Positions 44,765-52,711 of a DNA stretch of 64,000 nt are shown one piece after another. Numbering within the stretch: the stretch's first letter is position 1; the number at the start of each line of letters is the position of its first letter. The DNA is from Thioclava arctica. Lineage in GTDB: Bacteria > Pseudomonadota > Alphaproteobacteria > Rhodobacterales > Rhodobacteraceae. The notes beneath the pieces were generated by a model, which made no database searches, had not been told where the DNA came from, and worked only from the letters and a program-made list of their open reading frames with translations. A program made the translations under genes and the position numbers. The stretch is taken from positions 1 through 64,000 of the forward strand of contig NZ_JBFRYC010000015.1 of assembly GCF_040892615.1 (NCBI RefSeq), in the 5' to 3' direction.

Positions 44765-45550
44765 ATGGCTGCGGCAGAATTGCGCATGAGTTTAATGGCG
44801 AACATATCGGGCGTAGCCCCGTTTCTGTCTTCTGTGTTCGCAGAACACGGGCCCAATTCGGCACAGATCCTGCGCCTTGAATTCAGCGATTATGATGAAC
44901 GCAACGGCCTTTTGCGTGGCTATGACGCAAAAGGTCAGCTGCTTTATAGCGGTGAGATCGCGCAGGTTATCTCGGCGCTGCCCTGTTTTACTCAAGATGC
45001 ACGTATCACCACGCAGGCCGGAGAGGTCGCCGTAGCAGATCTGCGCGCAGGCCAGCGTGTGGTGACGCGCGACAATGGTCTGCAGGAGCTGCGCTGGATT
45101 GGTGTGCGCCGCTTTGACTGGCATATGCTGGGGCTCAACCCGCTGCTGCGCCCGGTGCGTCTGGCGGCCAATGCCTTGGGTATTGATCTGCCCGAAACCG
45201 AAATCACCGTTTCGCCCAATCACCGTCTGCTGTCGAACGTGCCTGCGTTGGGCGTGACCGGAGAGCAGTTGGTGAAGGCGCGCGATCTGGTCGGGCTGGA
45301 CGGGGTGACGCAGTGCGCCTGTTCCGAGGTGACCTATTTCCAACTGCTTTTTGATCACCATGAACTGGTTTTGGCCAATGGTATCTGGTCCGAAAGTTTC
45401 CGCCCGACGGCAAATAATGTCGCGGCTCTCTCAGCGCAGTCGCGTGCCGATTTGATGGCCGTGCTGCCCGGTGTCTTTGACGGGGACGACTATGCGCCGG
45501 TGCGTCCCGATGCGTCCACATTGCCCTTGGTGCGCCACGATCATTCCTAG
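44765..45550 (+). CDS. Second Hint-domain protein
   Basis: A protein of about 261 residues. After an N-terminal part of about 70 residues (NISGVAPFLSSVFAEHGPNS) the Hint domain starts at Cys (CFTQDARITTQAGEVAVADL), followed by ITVSPNHRLLS as block B and QLLFDHHELVLANGIWSESF near the end. It lacks RTX or Ig repeats. The start is uncertain: ATG at 44765 has GAGGGG nine bases upstream; ATGs at 44786 and 44795 are possible, and the frame opens at 44621. It lies about 200 bases after the RTX-Hint gene in the same direction, so the pair may have arisen by duplication and may work together. Confidence 0.82.
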   Translation: MAAAELRMSLMANISGVAPFLSSVFAEHGPNSAQILRLEFSDYDERNGLLRGYDAKGQLLYSGEIAQVISALPCFTQDARITTQAGEVAVADLRAGQRVVTRDNGLQELRWIGVRRFDWHMLGLNPLLRPVRLAANALGIDLPETEITVSPNHRLLSNVPALGVTGEQLVKARDLVGLDGVTQCACSEVTYFQLLFDHHELVLANGIWSESFRPTANNVAALSAQSRADLMAVLPGVFDGDDYAPVRPDASTLPLVRHDHS

Positions 45551-45626
45551 GCCGACTGCCCTCTGATGCAGTTTGAACGACAAAGACCGGGCGCTATCGC
45601 GTCCGGTCGTTTGCAAATTGGCGATT

Positions 45627-45654
45627 AAAAAAAGGCCGGGCGCAGGGCCCGGCC
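45627..45654 (-). terminator. Rho-independent terminator of the DUF1127 gene
   Basis: Read leftward, GGCCGGGC and GCCCGGCC (45654-45647 and 45641-45634) form an 8-pair stem, followed by seven Ts (45633-45627). It lies 40 bases after the DUF1127 stop. On the other strand it may also stop readthrough from the Hint gene. Confidence 0.85.
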
Positions 45655-45694
45655 AGATGACGGAGCCTCCGGGGAAACAGAGGACCCGCTTGCG

Positions 45695-45883
45695 TCACAG
45701 GAAGCGGCGCATCTCGATTTGCGCAGTGGCGCGGCTGACTCCGATGTCGCTCAATAGGCGATCATCAAGCTTCCCCAAGGCTTTGCGTGACCGATACGCA
45801 GACAGCACGCGCGCAACGCGCGCGGTCAGGCCATGGGTGGCGTGACGGGCGAGGGCGGGGCGGGTCCGCGAGAGGGTCAACAT
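45695..45883 (-). CDS. DUF1127 small basic protein
   Basis: A 62-residue protein, rich in Arg and Leu. The C-terminal segment SRKALGKLDDRLLSDIGVSR is the DUF1127 signature. Such proteins affect phosphate or RNA metabolism in some alphaproteobacteria. ATG at 45883 is chosen, since AGAAAGG precedes it. It is divergent from the MocR-like gene, with 88 bases between starts, and has its own terminator. Confidence 0.85.
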   Translation of the reverse strand: MLTLSRTRPALARHATHGLTARVARVLSAYRSRKALGKLDDRLLSDIGVSRATAQIEMRRFL

Positions 45884-45971
45884 GGGGAAGCCTTTCTTGT
45901 GTTGATACAATGCCAGTTGATCTGGTATGCGATGAATACAAAGAGCGAAATGACTCAGCCAGAGAAACATT

Positions 45972-47384
45972 GTGACTGATACAAGCTGGACAGCAGACCT
46001 TACCCGCCAAAGCGGCCCGAAATACCTCGCCTTGGTGCGGGCCCTGCGCGAGGGGATACGCCGCGGAGACCTTACGCCGGGGGCAAAACTCCCCACCGTC
46101 AGGGACTTGGCCTGGCGCCTTGGAGTCACGCCGGGCACGGTCGCGCGGGGCTATCAGATCGCCACGCAAGAGGGGCTTTTGCAGGCCGTTGTGGGGCGCG
46201 GCACGTTTGTATCGACACAATCTCGCCGGATGGGTCCGACCGAAACGATCTATCCGATGTCGACCCGCGACCCCGAGGCCGAAGAGGGCATTGTCGATCT
46301 GCGCTCGCCACAGCTGCCCGATATTGGCCAGACTGAGGCACTTTCGCGCGCGATGATCGCGGCGGCGCATGATATCGGCGGGCATTATCTGGAATATCCC
46401 GGCCTCAAGCGCGACGAATATTGTCGCCGCGCCGCATTGAGTTGGTTCAGCGAATATACCGATTTCGACACGGTCACGGCGGATGATCTGGTGCTGACTC
46501 ATGGCGGGCAGAACGGGATCAATGTGGTGATGCAATGCTGTTTGCGCGGCGAGCGTCCGGTGATCCATGCCGAGGCGCTGGCTTATCCCGGTTTTCGTCA
46601 CGCAGCCCGTCTCAACCGGGCCGAGATCCGCGCCGTTGCGATTGACGGCGAGGGGATGATCCCCGAGGCGCTGGATGCAGCCTGTCGGCGTCATGGCGGG
46701 CAGTTGGTGTGCGTTACGCCCGATGCGCAAAATCCCACCGCCGGGCGGATGGGAATGGCGCGCCGGCACGCGCTGATTGAGGTCGCGCGCCGCCATGATC
46801 TGCAAATCATTGAGGATGATTGCTACACCGCCCCCGTCACCGGTCTGGCCAGCCTGCGCAGCCTCGCGCCCGAGCGCTGCTGGCATATTTCCTCACTGTC
46901 GAAATCAATCTCGGCGGGGATGCGTTTTGGCATCGTGGTCGCGCCCGAGGGGATGGGCGAGGCGGGTCGCTTGACCGCGCAGCACAGCTATTTCGGCCTG
47001 TCGCGTCCGGTGACCGATATCATGACGCGGCTGTTTGAAAGCGGCGAGGCGCTGGATCTGAAGCATCGCGCGCAGGCCGAGATGGGGCGGCGGTTGCAGA
47101 TGCTGCTGCAGGCGCTTGGGGATCAGGAATTGGGCTGGCAGCCGGGGCTGAGCTTTGTCTGGTTGACTCTGCCGCTGGGCTGGCGGGCGTCAGCCTTCGC
47201 GCGCATGGCTGAGGCCGAGGGTGTGCTGCTGCGTGCGGCGGATGAATATGTGCTTCAAGACGGGCAGGCCCCCAATGCCGTGCGCATCGCGCTGGCGGGC
47301 GGCGTCAGCGAAGAGCGGTTTCGCCAAGCGATCGACACACTCAAGCGCTTGCTGGAGCGTATGCCCAACGATTTGCTGGTCTGA
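45972..47384 (+). CDS. MocR-type transcription regulator (GntR HTH plus aminotransferase domain)
   Basis: A 470-residue protein starting with GTG. Residues about 15-80 form a GntR-type winged helix (PGAKLPTVRDLAWRLGVTPG). The rest is a class I aminotransferase-like domain with the PLP-binding lysine in SSLSKSISAGMRFG and the aspartate region IIEDDCYTAP. MocR proteins sense PLP or amino acids and control nearby genes. Its divergent neighbour is the DUF1127 gene. The exact target is unknown. Confidence 0.9.
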   Translation: MTDTSWTADLTRQSGPKYLALVRALREGIRRGDLTPGAKLPTVRDLAWRLGVTPGTVARGYQIATQEGLLQAVVGRGTFVSTQSRRMGPTETIYPMSTRDPEAEEGIVDLRSPQLPDIGQTEALSRAMIAAAHDIGGHYLEYPGLKRDEYCRRAALSWFSEYTDFDTVTADDLVLTHGGQNGINVVMQCCLRGERPVIHAEALAYPGFRHAARLNRAEIRAVAIDGEGMIPEALDAACRRHGGQLVCVTPDAQNPTAGRMGMARRHALIEVARRHDLQIIEDDCYTAPVTGLASLRSLAPERCWHISSLSKSISAGMRFGIVVAPEGMGEAGRLTAQHSYFGLSRPVTDIMTRLFESGEALDLKHRAQAEMGRRLQMLLQALGDQELGWQPGLSFVWLTLPLGWRASAFARMAEAEGVLLRAADEYVLQDGQAPNAVRIALAGGVSEERFRQAIDTLKRLLERMPNDLLV

Positions 47385-47467
47385 CGCGCCCCCCAAGGTG
47401 TGCATAAACCTTTGGGGGTTGAGCCAGTGTCAAAGATACCAGACCTAGTGCCAGATCAGGCGGCAGT

Positions 47468-48136
47468 TTAGGCGGCCGGGCGCATCGCGTGCCGGGCGGT
47501 TGATAGAGGCGTGGGGATCTTTGCGCCGCCCATCTGCGCGCGCCGCGCGTTTGAAAACGCCACCGGCATTCGCAAGGCGGCATAGCTGCGCCCGTCCTCG
47601 TCATTGCGATAGACCGGGCCCATTCGGCTGACATCATAGCCAACTTGACGCAAGGCACGCATCAGGGCGAGCGATGACAGGCAGATCAGCTCCTCTGCGC
47701 CCCGAGCCATCGCGCGTTCGACCAGACCATCCACGATCATGCCAAGGCAGGCGGTGCGTTCAACCTGAGTGCTCAGCGCGTCTGAAATCACCAGCCGCGT
47801 GCATTCCCAGATGCTGTCCGAGGCGATGTCATCGGGTAGCACTTGCGCGGGGATATGGCCTAGCTTTCCCAGATGCGCGTCGCGCAGCATATAGGTGTTG
47901 GGGCCCCAGATCGCCGTGGTGGACATTGCGCGTGCGCCGCCCACGACATTGCCGTCTTTGAGGACGATCGAATAATGCGCGAGGGGCGTGTCATATTGGT
48001 CCATCTCGACATCGCTATTGTGGGGAACGTCCCAGCCAAGCTGATCCACGAAGACTTTCTTGCGCAGGCGCAAGAAGTCGTAAAACGCGGTTCCATGTTG
48101 ATGCAGTTGAGAAAATTCGAATGTTTTAGCGTGCAT
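47468..48136 (-). CDS. luxI: Acyl-homoserine lactone synthase (first LuxI)
   Basis: A 222-residue enzyme making an AHL signal from SAM and an acyl-ACP. The conserved LuxI residues are present: Arg and Phe in LRLRKKVFVDQLGW, EMDQYDTP, the Arg in GGARAMST and the Glu/Arg pair in WECTRLVIS. AAGGAGG precedes the ATG at 48136. Its C-terminal tail of about 40 residues is longer than in most LuxI proteins and rich in Arg and Ala. It follows luxR by 72 bases in the same direction with a dyad between them. The acyl chain cannot be predicted. Confidence 0.94.
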   Translation of the reverse strand: MHAKTFEFSQLHQHGTAFYDFLRLRKKVFVDQLGWDVPHNSDVEMDQYDTPLAHYSIVLKDGNVVGGARAMSTTAIWGPNTYMLRDAHLGKLGHIPAQVLPDDIASDSIWECTRLVISDALSTQVERTACLGMIVDGLVERAMARGAEELICLSSLALMRALRQVGYDVSRMGPVYRNDEDGRSYAALRMPVAFSNARRAQMGGAKIPTPLSTARHAMRPAA

Positions 48137-48174
48137 GTTAACCTCCTTTTGGATGGTTAATCCCAAGCACTAAT

Positions 48175-48191
48175 TGGTTAAAAAATTACCA
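48175..48191. promoter_or_regulatory. Candidate lux box upstream of the first luxI
   Basis: TGGTTA (48175-48180) and TTACCA (48186-48191) form an imperfect dyad (5 of 6 pairs) with an A-run in the centre, 39 bases before the luxI start codon. The position and shape suit a LuxR-type operator, but the sequence is not a match to the classic consensus. Confidence 0.45.
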
Positions 48192-48208
48192 CTTTGAGTT
48201 GAATCGCG

Positions 48209-48817
48209 CTAAATGAGTCGCCTTGCGGATGCGATTGCCAGCAACTCGATGGCGTTCTTTGCGCCAAGTTTTCGGCAGGCCGAAGAGATGCGCGCCTTCA
48301 CCGCGCTTTCCGAAATCGCCAGTTCTGCCGCAATCTGCTTCAACAGTAACCCATCGGCGCGCATCCGGATCGCTTCGGCCTCGGCATCCGTCAGGCTGGG
48401 GCCGCTTTGCCCGCGCGTGTGCAGCCGTTTGAGCATCGCAAACGTCTCGGTAAGCTCGCGATCATCGAACTCGCGATCGGCACGAAACAACACCGCATAA
48501 CTGCGCCGCCCGACATCGGCATCGCCCCTGACCGAAATCGTCGCGCCGAAATTGAGGTTTAAATCGCGCGCCAAAGGAATCACGCCCGCCGGATCAGGCA
48601 ACGCCAGTTCGCTCCAGCGGATTGCCCCCTGATTGCTGTAAATCCAGCGCATTGACGGGTCATGTACGAACAACCCCCGTCGGGTGTAGATATCGACCCA
48701 GTTTGAATCGAGCGCGTTCATTTCCTCTTCGGGAAATGAATATCCAACCCGCAAGGCTACATAAAAGCCAGCAGGCGCAAGCGTCTGGAGGTAGGGCTGG
48801 CTTCGTTTCAAGGTCAT
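48209..48817 (-). CDS. luxR: LuxR-family quorum-sensing regulator (first)
   Basis: A 202-residue protein, shorter than the usual 230-250. The autoinducer-binding domain keeps the key residues: Trp in NWVDIYTRRG, Tyr in the same segment, Asp-Pro in VHDPSMRW and Trp in IRWSEL. The C-terminal LuxR helix-turn-helix is intact (LKQIAAELAISESAVKARIS). It is transcribed with luxI. It is divergent from the HTH-less LuxR homologue, sharing a 100-base intergenic region. Confidence 0.92.
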   Translation of the reverse strand: MTLKRSQPYLQTLAPAGFYVALRVGYSFPEEEMNALDSNWVDIYTRRGLFVHDPSMRWIYSNQGAIRWSELALPDPAGVIPLARDLNLNFGATISVRGDADVGRRSYAVLFRADREFDDRELTETFAMLKRLHTRGQSGPSLTDAEAEAIRMRADGLLLKQIAAELAISESAVKARISSACRKLGAKNAIELLAIASARRLI

Positions 48818-48917
48818 TCGTAGGTCAAGCTACTTGCGTTTCAAAAGGGTGATATTTAGTCTCTCTTCATTGGAGACTTGGGGGCATTGGGACTTAACCT
48901 ATGATTGTATTCGGCAT

Positions 48918-49343
48918 ATGAAAACCGAAATTCGACATTCGGTTGTGCAAATCCTGAACGAGACCGGGGCGCTGTGCGACTCAGGATACGCCTACGCGCT
49001 CCATATCCTCTTTGCTCGGCCCAATATTTTGTATCGCACATACCCGCAAAGCTGGATTGATCACTACGACGAACAGGGCATGATCGTCGAAGATCCGGTG
49101 GTGAAATGGGGCCTGAGCAAAACGGGGTTTGTGTATTGGAAAGATCTTGATGATCCTGCTGGGATTCTGGCGGATGCCGCAGCGCATGGATTGACCAACG
49201 GGTTGACCTGCGCAGTGGGGGCGCTCAGTTCACGCTCGATTGCGGGATTCACCCGGTCGGATCGCGCTTTTAGCGCGGCCGAGGCGCAAAAACTCTTGGA
49301 TATGACATCACAATTGCATGATCTGACCGCTGAGACGCTTTGA
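48918..49343 (+). CDS. LuxR-type autoinducer-binding domain protein lacking the DNA-binding domain
   Basis: A 141-residue protein that aligns by motif with the N-terminal half of LuxR. The ligand-pocket residues are all present: Trp and Tyr in SWIDHYDEQG, Asp-Pro in VEDPVVKW, and Trp in FVYWKDLDDPAG. The frame stops after LLDMTSQLHDLTAETL with no HTH, and no HTH follows downstream in any frame. A minimal ORF, MIVFGI (48901-48921), overlaps its ATG by ATGA. In Agrobacterium, TrlR is a shortened LuxR-type antagonist; the same job, or AHL buffering, is inferred here. The start (ATG at 48918) is uncertain; the ribosome binding site is weak. Confidence 0.8.
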   Translation: MKTEIRHSVVQILNETGALCDSGYAYALHILFARPNILYRTYPQSWIDHYDEQGMIVEDPVVKWGLSKTGFVYWKDLDDPAGILADAAAHGLTNGLTCAVGALSSRSIAGFTRSDRAFSAAEAQKLLDMTSQLHDLTAETL

Positions 49344-49458
49344 TTGCCAGATCAGCCGGGCAGGGCGATCGCCGCAACGCGGGCTCTTGGGGCTTTGCAA
49401 TCAGCGTGCAGGGCGCTGTTCGTTATTGGCTAGAAGAAAACCCTATTTGATAACAGTC

Positions 49459-49476
49459 TTGTAATCGCGCTGTTAC
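49459..49476 (+). promoter_or_regulatory. PHO-box-like direct repeat upstream of ugpB
   Basis: TTGTAAT (49459-49465) and CTGTTAC (49470-49476) are spaced by four bases, the pattern of a PhoB site (CTGTCAT-N4-CTGTCAT). It lies 94 bases before the ugpB start codon. The ugp system is phosphate-controlled in many bacteria, which supports the call. Confidence 0.55.
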
Positions 49477-49569
49477 ATAAGCAGACTAGGCAGCGTGGCG
49501 TGGGCGACCTCTCAGGTCGCAAGAGCATGAAATGCCAATCATATCCCGCTACCCACTTGGGAGGAAAAC

Positions 49570-50883
49570 ATGAAGAATTTTGCACTGGGCGCTCTTGTCG
49601 CCTCGTCGGCGCTGCTGTCGCCATTCGCGGCTTTCGCGCAGACTGACATTCAGTTCTGGCACGCCTTTACCGGACGGTTGGGTGAGTTGGTGGACGCGCA
49701 AGTCGCGCAGTTCAATGCCAGCCAAAGCGACTATAAAGTCGTGGCCAATTACAAGGGTAACTACTCGGAAACGCTCAATGCCGGGATCGCGGCGTTCCGC
49801 GCCGGAGAGCAGCCCGATATCTTGATGGTGTTCGAAGTTGGCACCGCCACGATGATGGCAGCCAAGGGCGCGATCAAGCCGGTTTATCAGGTGATGGCCG
49901 ATGCGGGCGTGCCGTTCAATGCCGACGATTATATCGGCGCGGTAAAGGGCTATTACACGGATACCGATGGCAAAATGCTGTCGCTGCCGTTCAATTCCTC
50001 GACGCCGGTTCTGTGGGTCAATCGCGATCTGCTCGACAAGGCAGGCGTGGCCAAGGATGCCGATCTGAGCACCTGGGAAAGCATCGGTCCGGTTCTTGAT
50101 AAACTCAAGTCGGCGGGCGTCGATTGCCCGATGACCACCGCTTGGCAAAGCTGGATCCAGCTGGAAAACCTGTCGGCCTATCACAACGTCCCGTTTGCCA
50201 GCAAAGAGAACGGCTTTGGCGGGCTCGATACCGAGCTGGAATTCAACGGCCCCGTGCAGGTCAAACACATCCAGACGTTGGGCGATTGGGCCAAGAAGGG
50301 TGAGTTCATCTACAAGGGCCGTCGCAACGAGGGCGGGGCGGATTTCCGCGCTGGCTCCTGTGCGCTGTTCACCGAAAGCTCGGCGGGTTACGCGGGCATC
50401 AAGGCTGAAGCCAAGTTCAACTTCGAAGTCCACCCGCTGCCCTATTGGTCCGATGTCGCAGGCGCGCCGCAAAACACCATCATCGGGGGCGCTTCGCTTT
50501 GGGTAATGGCGGGCAAGCCGGCCGAGGATTACAAGGGCGTGGCCGAATTCCTGAGCTTCCTGTCCTCGCCTGAGGTGCAGGCGAAATGGCACCAGGACAC
50601 TGGCTATCTGCCGATCACCAAGGCAGCGGCGGACCTGACGCGCGAGCAAGGCTTTTACAAAGCGAATCCGGGCACCGATGTTGCGGTGATCCAGATGACC
50701 ACGAAAGAGCCGACTGGCAATTCCAAGGGCATCCGTCTTGGCAATTTCGACCAGATCCGTTCGATCATCGACGAAGAGCTGGAAGCCGTTTGGTCGGGTG
50801 ACAAGACGGCGCAGGATGCGCTTGATACGGCTGTGACGCGGGGCAACCAGTTGCTGCGCCGCTTCGAACAAGCTAACCGCTAA
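49570..50883 (+). CDS. ugpB: sn-Glycerol-3-phosphate-binding periplasmic protein
   Basis: A 437-residue extracytoplasmic binding protein with a Sec signal peptide (LGALVASSALLSPFAAFAQ, cleavage after AFA near residue 22). It has the UgpB pattern: DIQFWHAFTGRLGELVD at the mature start, GEQPDILMVFEVGTATMM, and KSAGVDCPMTTAWQSW near the middle. GGGAGGA lies before the ATG. It heads the four-gene ugpBAEC operon, which supplies glycerol-3-phosphate and related phosphodiesters as a phosphate source. The call rests on the family and operon. Confidence 0.93.
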   Translation: MKNFALGALVASSALLSPFAAFAQTDIQFWHAFTGRLGELVDAQVAQFNASQSDYKVVANYKGNYSETLNAGIAAFRAGEQPDILMVFEVGTATMMAAKGAIKPVYQVMADAGVPFNADDYIGAVKGYYTDTDGKMLSLPFNSSTPVLWVNRDLLDKAGVAKDADLSTWESIGPVLDKLKSAGVDCPMTTAWQSWIQLENLSAYHNVPFASKENGFGGLDTELEFNGPVQVKHIQTLGDWAKKGEFIYKGRRNEGGADFRAGSCALFTESSAGYAGIKAEAKFNFEVHPLPYWSDVAGAPQNTIIGGASLWVMAGKPAEDYKGVAEFLSFLSSPEVQAKWHQDTGYLPITKAAADLTREQGFYKANPGTDVAVIQMTTKEPTGNSKGIRLGNFDQIRSIIDEELEAVWSGDKTAQDALDTAVTRGNQLLRRFEQANR

Positions 50884-50943
50884 GACCAACCCTGTCGCGG
50901 GCGGCATTTGCGCTGCCCGCGATTTCCTTTTGCCGAGGCCGGA

Positions 50944-51825
50944 ATGGAAAAACGCGTCACCTTCAAGGGCTGGCTGTTGCCGCTTTTGCTGATCGCTCCG
51001 CAGCTTGTGATTTCGGGGGTGTTCTTTTTCTACCCCGCGGGCGAGGCGGTGTGGCAATCTTTGTTCATTCCCGACCCGTTCGGCCTGTCGATGCAATATG
51101 TCGGGCTGGGCAATTTCGAATACTTGCTAAGCGATCCCTATTACCGGGCCTCCTTTCTGACGACGGCGGTGTTTTCCACGCTGGTGACGCTGGTTTCGAT
51201 GATCCCGGCGCTGTTTTTGGCGGTGTTGGCGGATCGGCTGGTCAAAGGGGCGGGGGCCTATCGCACCATGCTGATCTGGCCCTATGCGGTGGCACCGGCT
51301 GTCGCGGGCGTTTTGTGGCTGTTCATGTTCAACACCCGTATCGGGATTGTCGCGTGGTATCTCGGCCTGCTGGGCTATGACTGGAACTACGTGCTCAATC
51401 AGAACGAGGCGATGGGGCTGGTCGTTGTGGCCTCGTCCTGGGGGCGCATCAGCTATAACTTCCTGTTCTATTTCGCTGCCCTGCAAGCTGTGCCGAAATC
51501 GGTGATCGAAGCGGCGGCGATTGATGGTGCGCGCTTCTGGCGGCGGTTCTTTACGATCGTGCTGCCGTTGCTGTCTCCGACCACGTTTTTCCTGCTGGTG
51601 GTCAATATCGTCTATGCGTTTTTTGAAACCTTTGGCGTCATTCACACGATCACCAGCGGCGGGCCGCAACAGGCCACCACGATCCTTGTCTACAAGGTCT
51701 ATGCCGACGGCTTCGTCGGACAGGATCTGGGCTCATCTGCCGCGCAATCGGTGATCTTGCTGCTGGTCGTGGGGCTGCTGACGGTGCTGCAATTCAAATT
51801 CATCGAGAAACGGGTGCATTACTGA
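50944..51825 (+). CDS. ugpA: Glycerol-3-phosphate ABC transporter permease UgpA
   Basis: A 293-residue permease with six helices and the CUT1-family EAA loop EAAAIDGARFWRRFFTIVLP. The first helix is LLLIAPQLVISGVFFFYP. It starts at ATG 50944 after GAGGCCGGA. Its last codon overlaps the ugpE ATG by one base (TGATG), so the two permeases are made together and pair in the membrane. Confidence 0.93.
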   Translation: MEKRVTFKGWLLPLLLIAPQLVISGVFFFYPAGEAVWQSLFIPDPFGLSMQYVGLGNFEYLLSDPYYRASFLTTAVFSTLVTLVSMIPALFLAVLADRLVKGAGAYRTMLIWPYAVAPAVAGVLWLFMFNTRIGIVAWYLGLLGYDWNYVLNQNEAMGLVVVASSWGRISYNFLFYFAALQAVPKSVIEAAAIDGARFWRRFFTIVLPLLSPTTFFLLVVNIVYAFFETFGVIHTITSGGPQQATTILVYKVYADGFVGQDLGSSAAQSVILLLVVGLLTVLQFKFIEKRVHY

Positions 51826-52703
51826 TGGCAAACGCATCCACCCCCCTCAAAGAGCCGCCCCCCGGCATGGTCGAAAAGCGTGGGCGCGGCCTGTGGTTTA
51901 CCCATGCGCTGATGATTTTGGGCGTGCTGGTGATCTTCTTCCCGATCTGGCTGGCCTTCGTGGCCTCGACGGTGCCGCAAGCCGCGATCACCCATCCGCC
52001 GATGCCGCTGCTGCCGGGCGATCAGTTCCTCACCAACTATAAACGCGCGCTGTTTTCGGGCGTGAACGTGCCGGTGGCGACTATGTTGCTTAACTCGCTG
52101 GTGATGGCGATGGGGATTGCCGTGGGCAAGATCGCGATCTCGATCCTGTCGGCCTTTGCGATCGTCTATTTCCGCTTTCCGGGGCGTAATTTCTTCTTCT
52201 GGCTGATCTTTATCACGCTGATGTTGCCTGTCGAAGTGCGCATCGTGCCGACCTATCAGGTGATTGCCGGCTTTGGCATGCTCAATAGCTATTCGGGGCT
52301 GATCTTACCGCTGATCGCCTCGGCCACAGCAACGTTTCTGTTTCGCCAGTTCTTCCTGACGGTGCCCGATGAGCTGGCCGAGGCGGCCCGCGTCGATGGC
52401 GCGCGCCCGATGCGGTTTTTCGTCGATATTCTGCTGCCGATGAGCCGCACCAATATCGCAGCCCTCTTCGTCATTCTCTTCATTTACGGCTGGAACCAGT
52501 ATCTCTGGCCGCTTCTGATCACCACCGATCCCTCGATGAACACGGTCGTCATGGGCATCAAGCAGATGTTCCCCTCGGGCGATGATATCGCGGATTGGCC
52601 GGTGATCATGGCGACCTCGATCTTGGCGATGATCCCGCCGGTGATCGTGGTGATTTCGATGCAGAAACTCTTCATCCGCGGTCTTGTGGATAGCGAGAAA
52701 TAG
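51825..52703 (+). CDS. ugpE: Glycerol-3-phosphate ABC transporter permease UgpE
   Basis: A 292-residue permease partner of UgpA. It has six helices and the EAA loop EAARVDGARPMRFFVDILLP, followed by the conserved YGWNQYLWPLLIT. The N-terminus carries a Pro/Lys-rich cytoplasmic stretch. It is followed by ugpC after 8 bases. The call is firm because of operon context and family motifs. Confidence 0.93.
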   Translation: MANASTPLKEPPPGMVEKRGRGLWFTHALMILGVLVIFFPIWLAFVASTVPQAAITHPPMPLLPGDQFLTNYKRALFSGVNVPVATMLLNSLVMAMGIAVGKIAISILSAFAIVYFRFPGRNFFFWLIFITLMLPVEVRIVPTYQVIAGFGMLNSYSGLILPLIASATATFLFRQFFLTVPDELAEAARVDGARPMRFFVDILLPMSRTNIAALFVILFIYGWNQYLWPLLITTDPSMNTVVMGIKQMFPSGDDIADWPVIMATSILAMIPPVIVVISMQKLFIRGLVDSEK

Positions 52704-52711
52704 GACAGGCA

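Noticed and set aside
44563..45361. Open frames antisense to the Hint genes
   Set aside because: They are shadows of the Hint genes, lacking start signals and family motifs.
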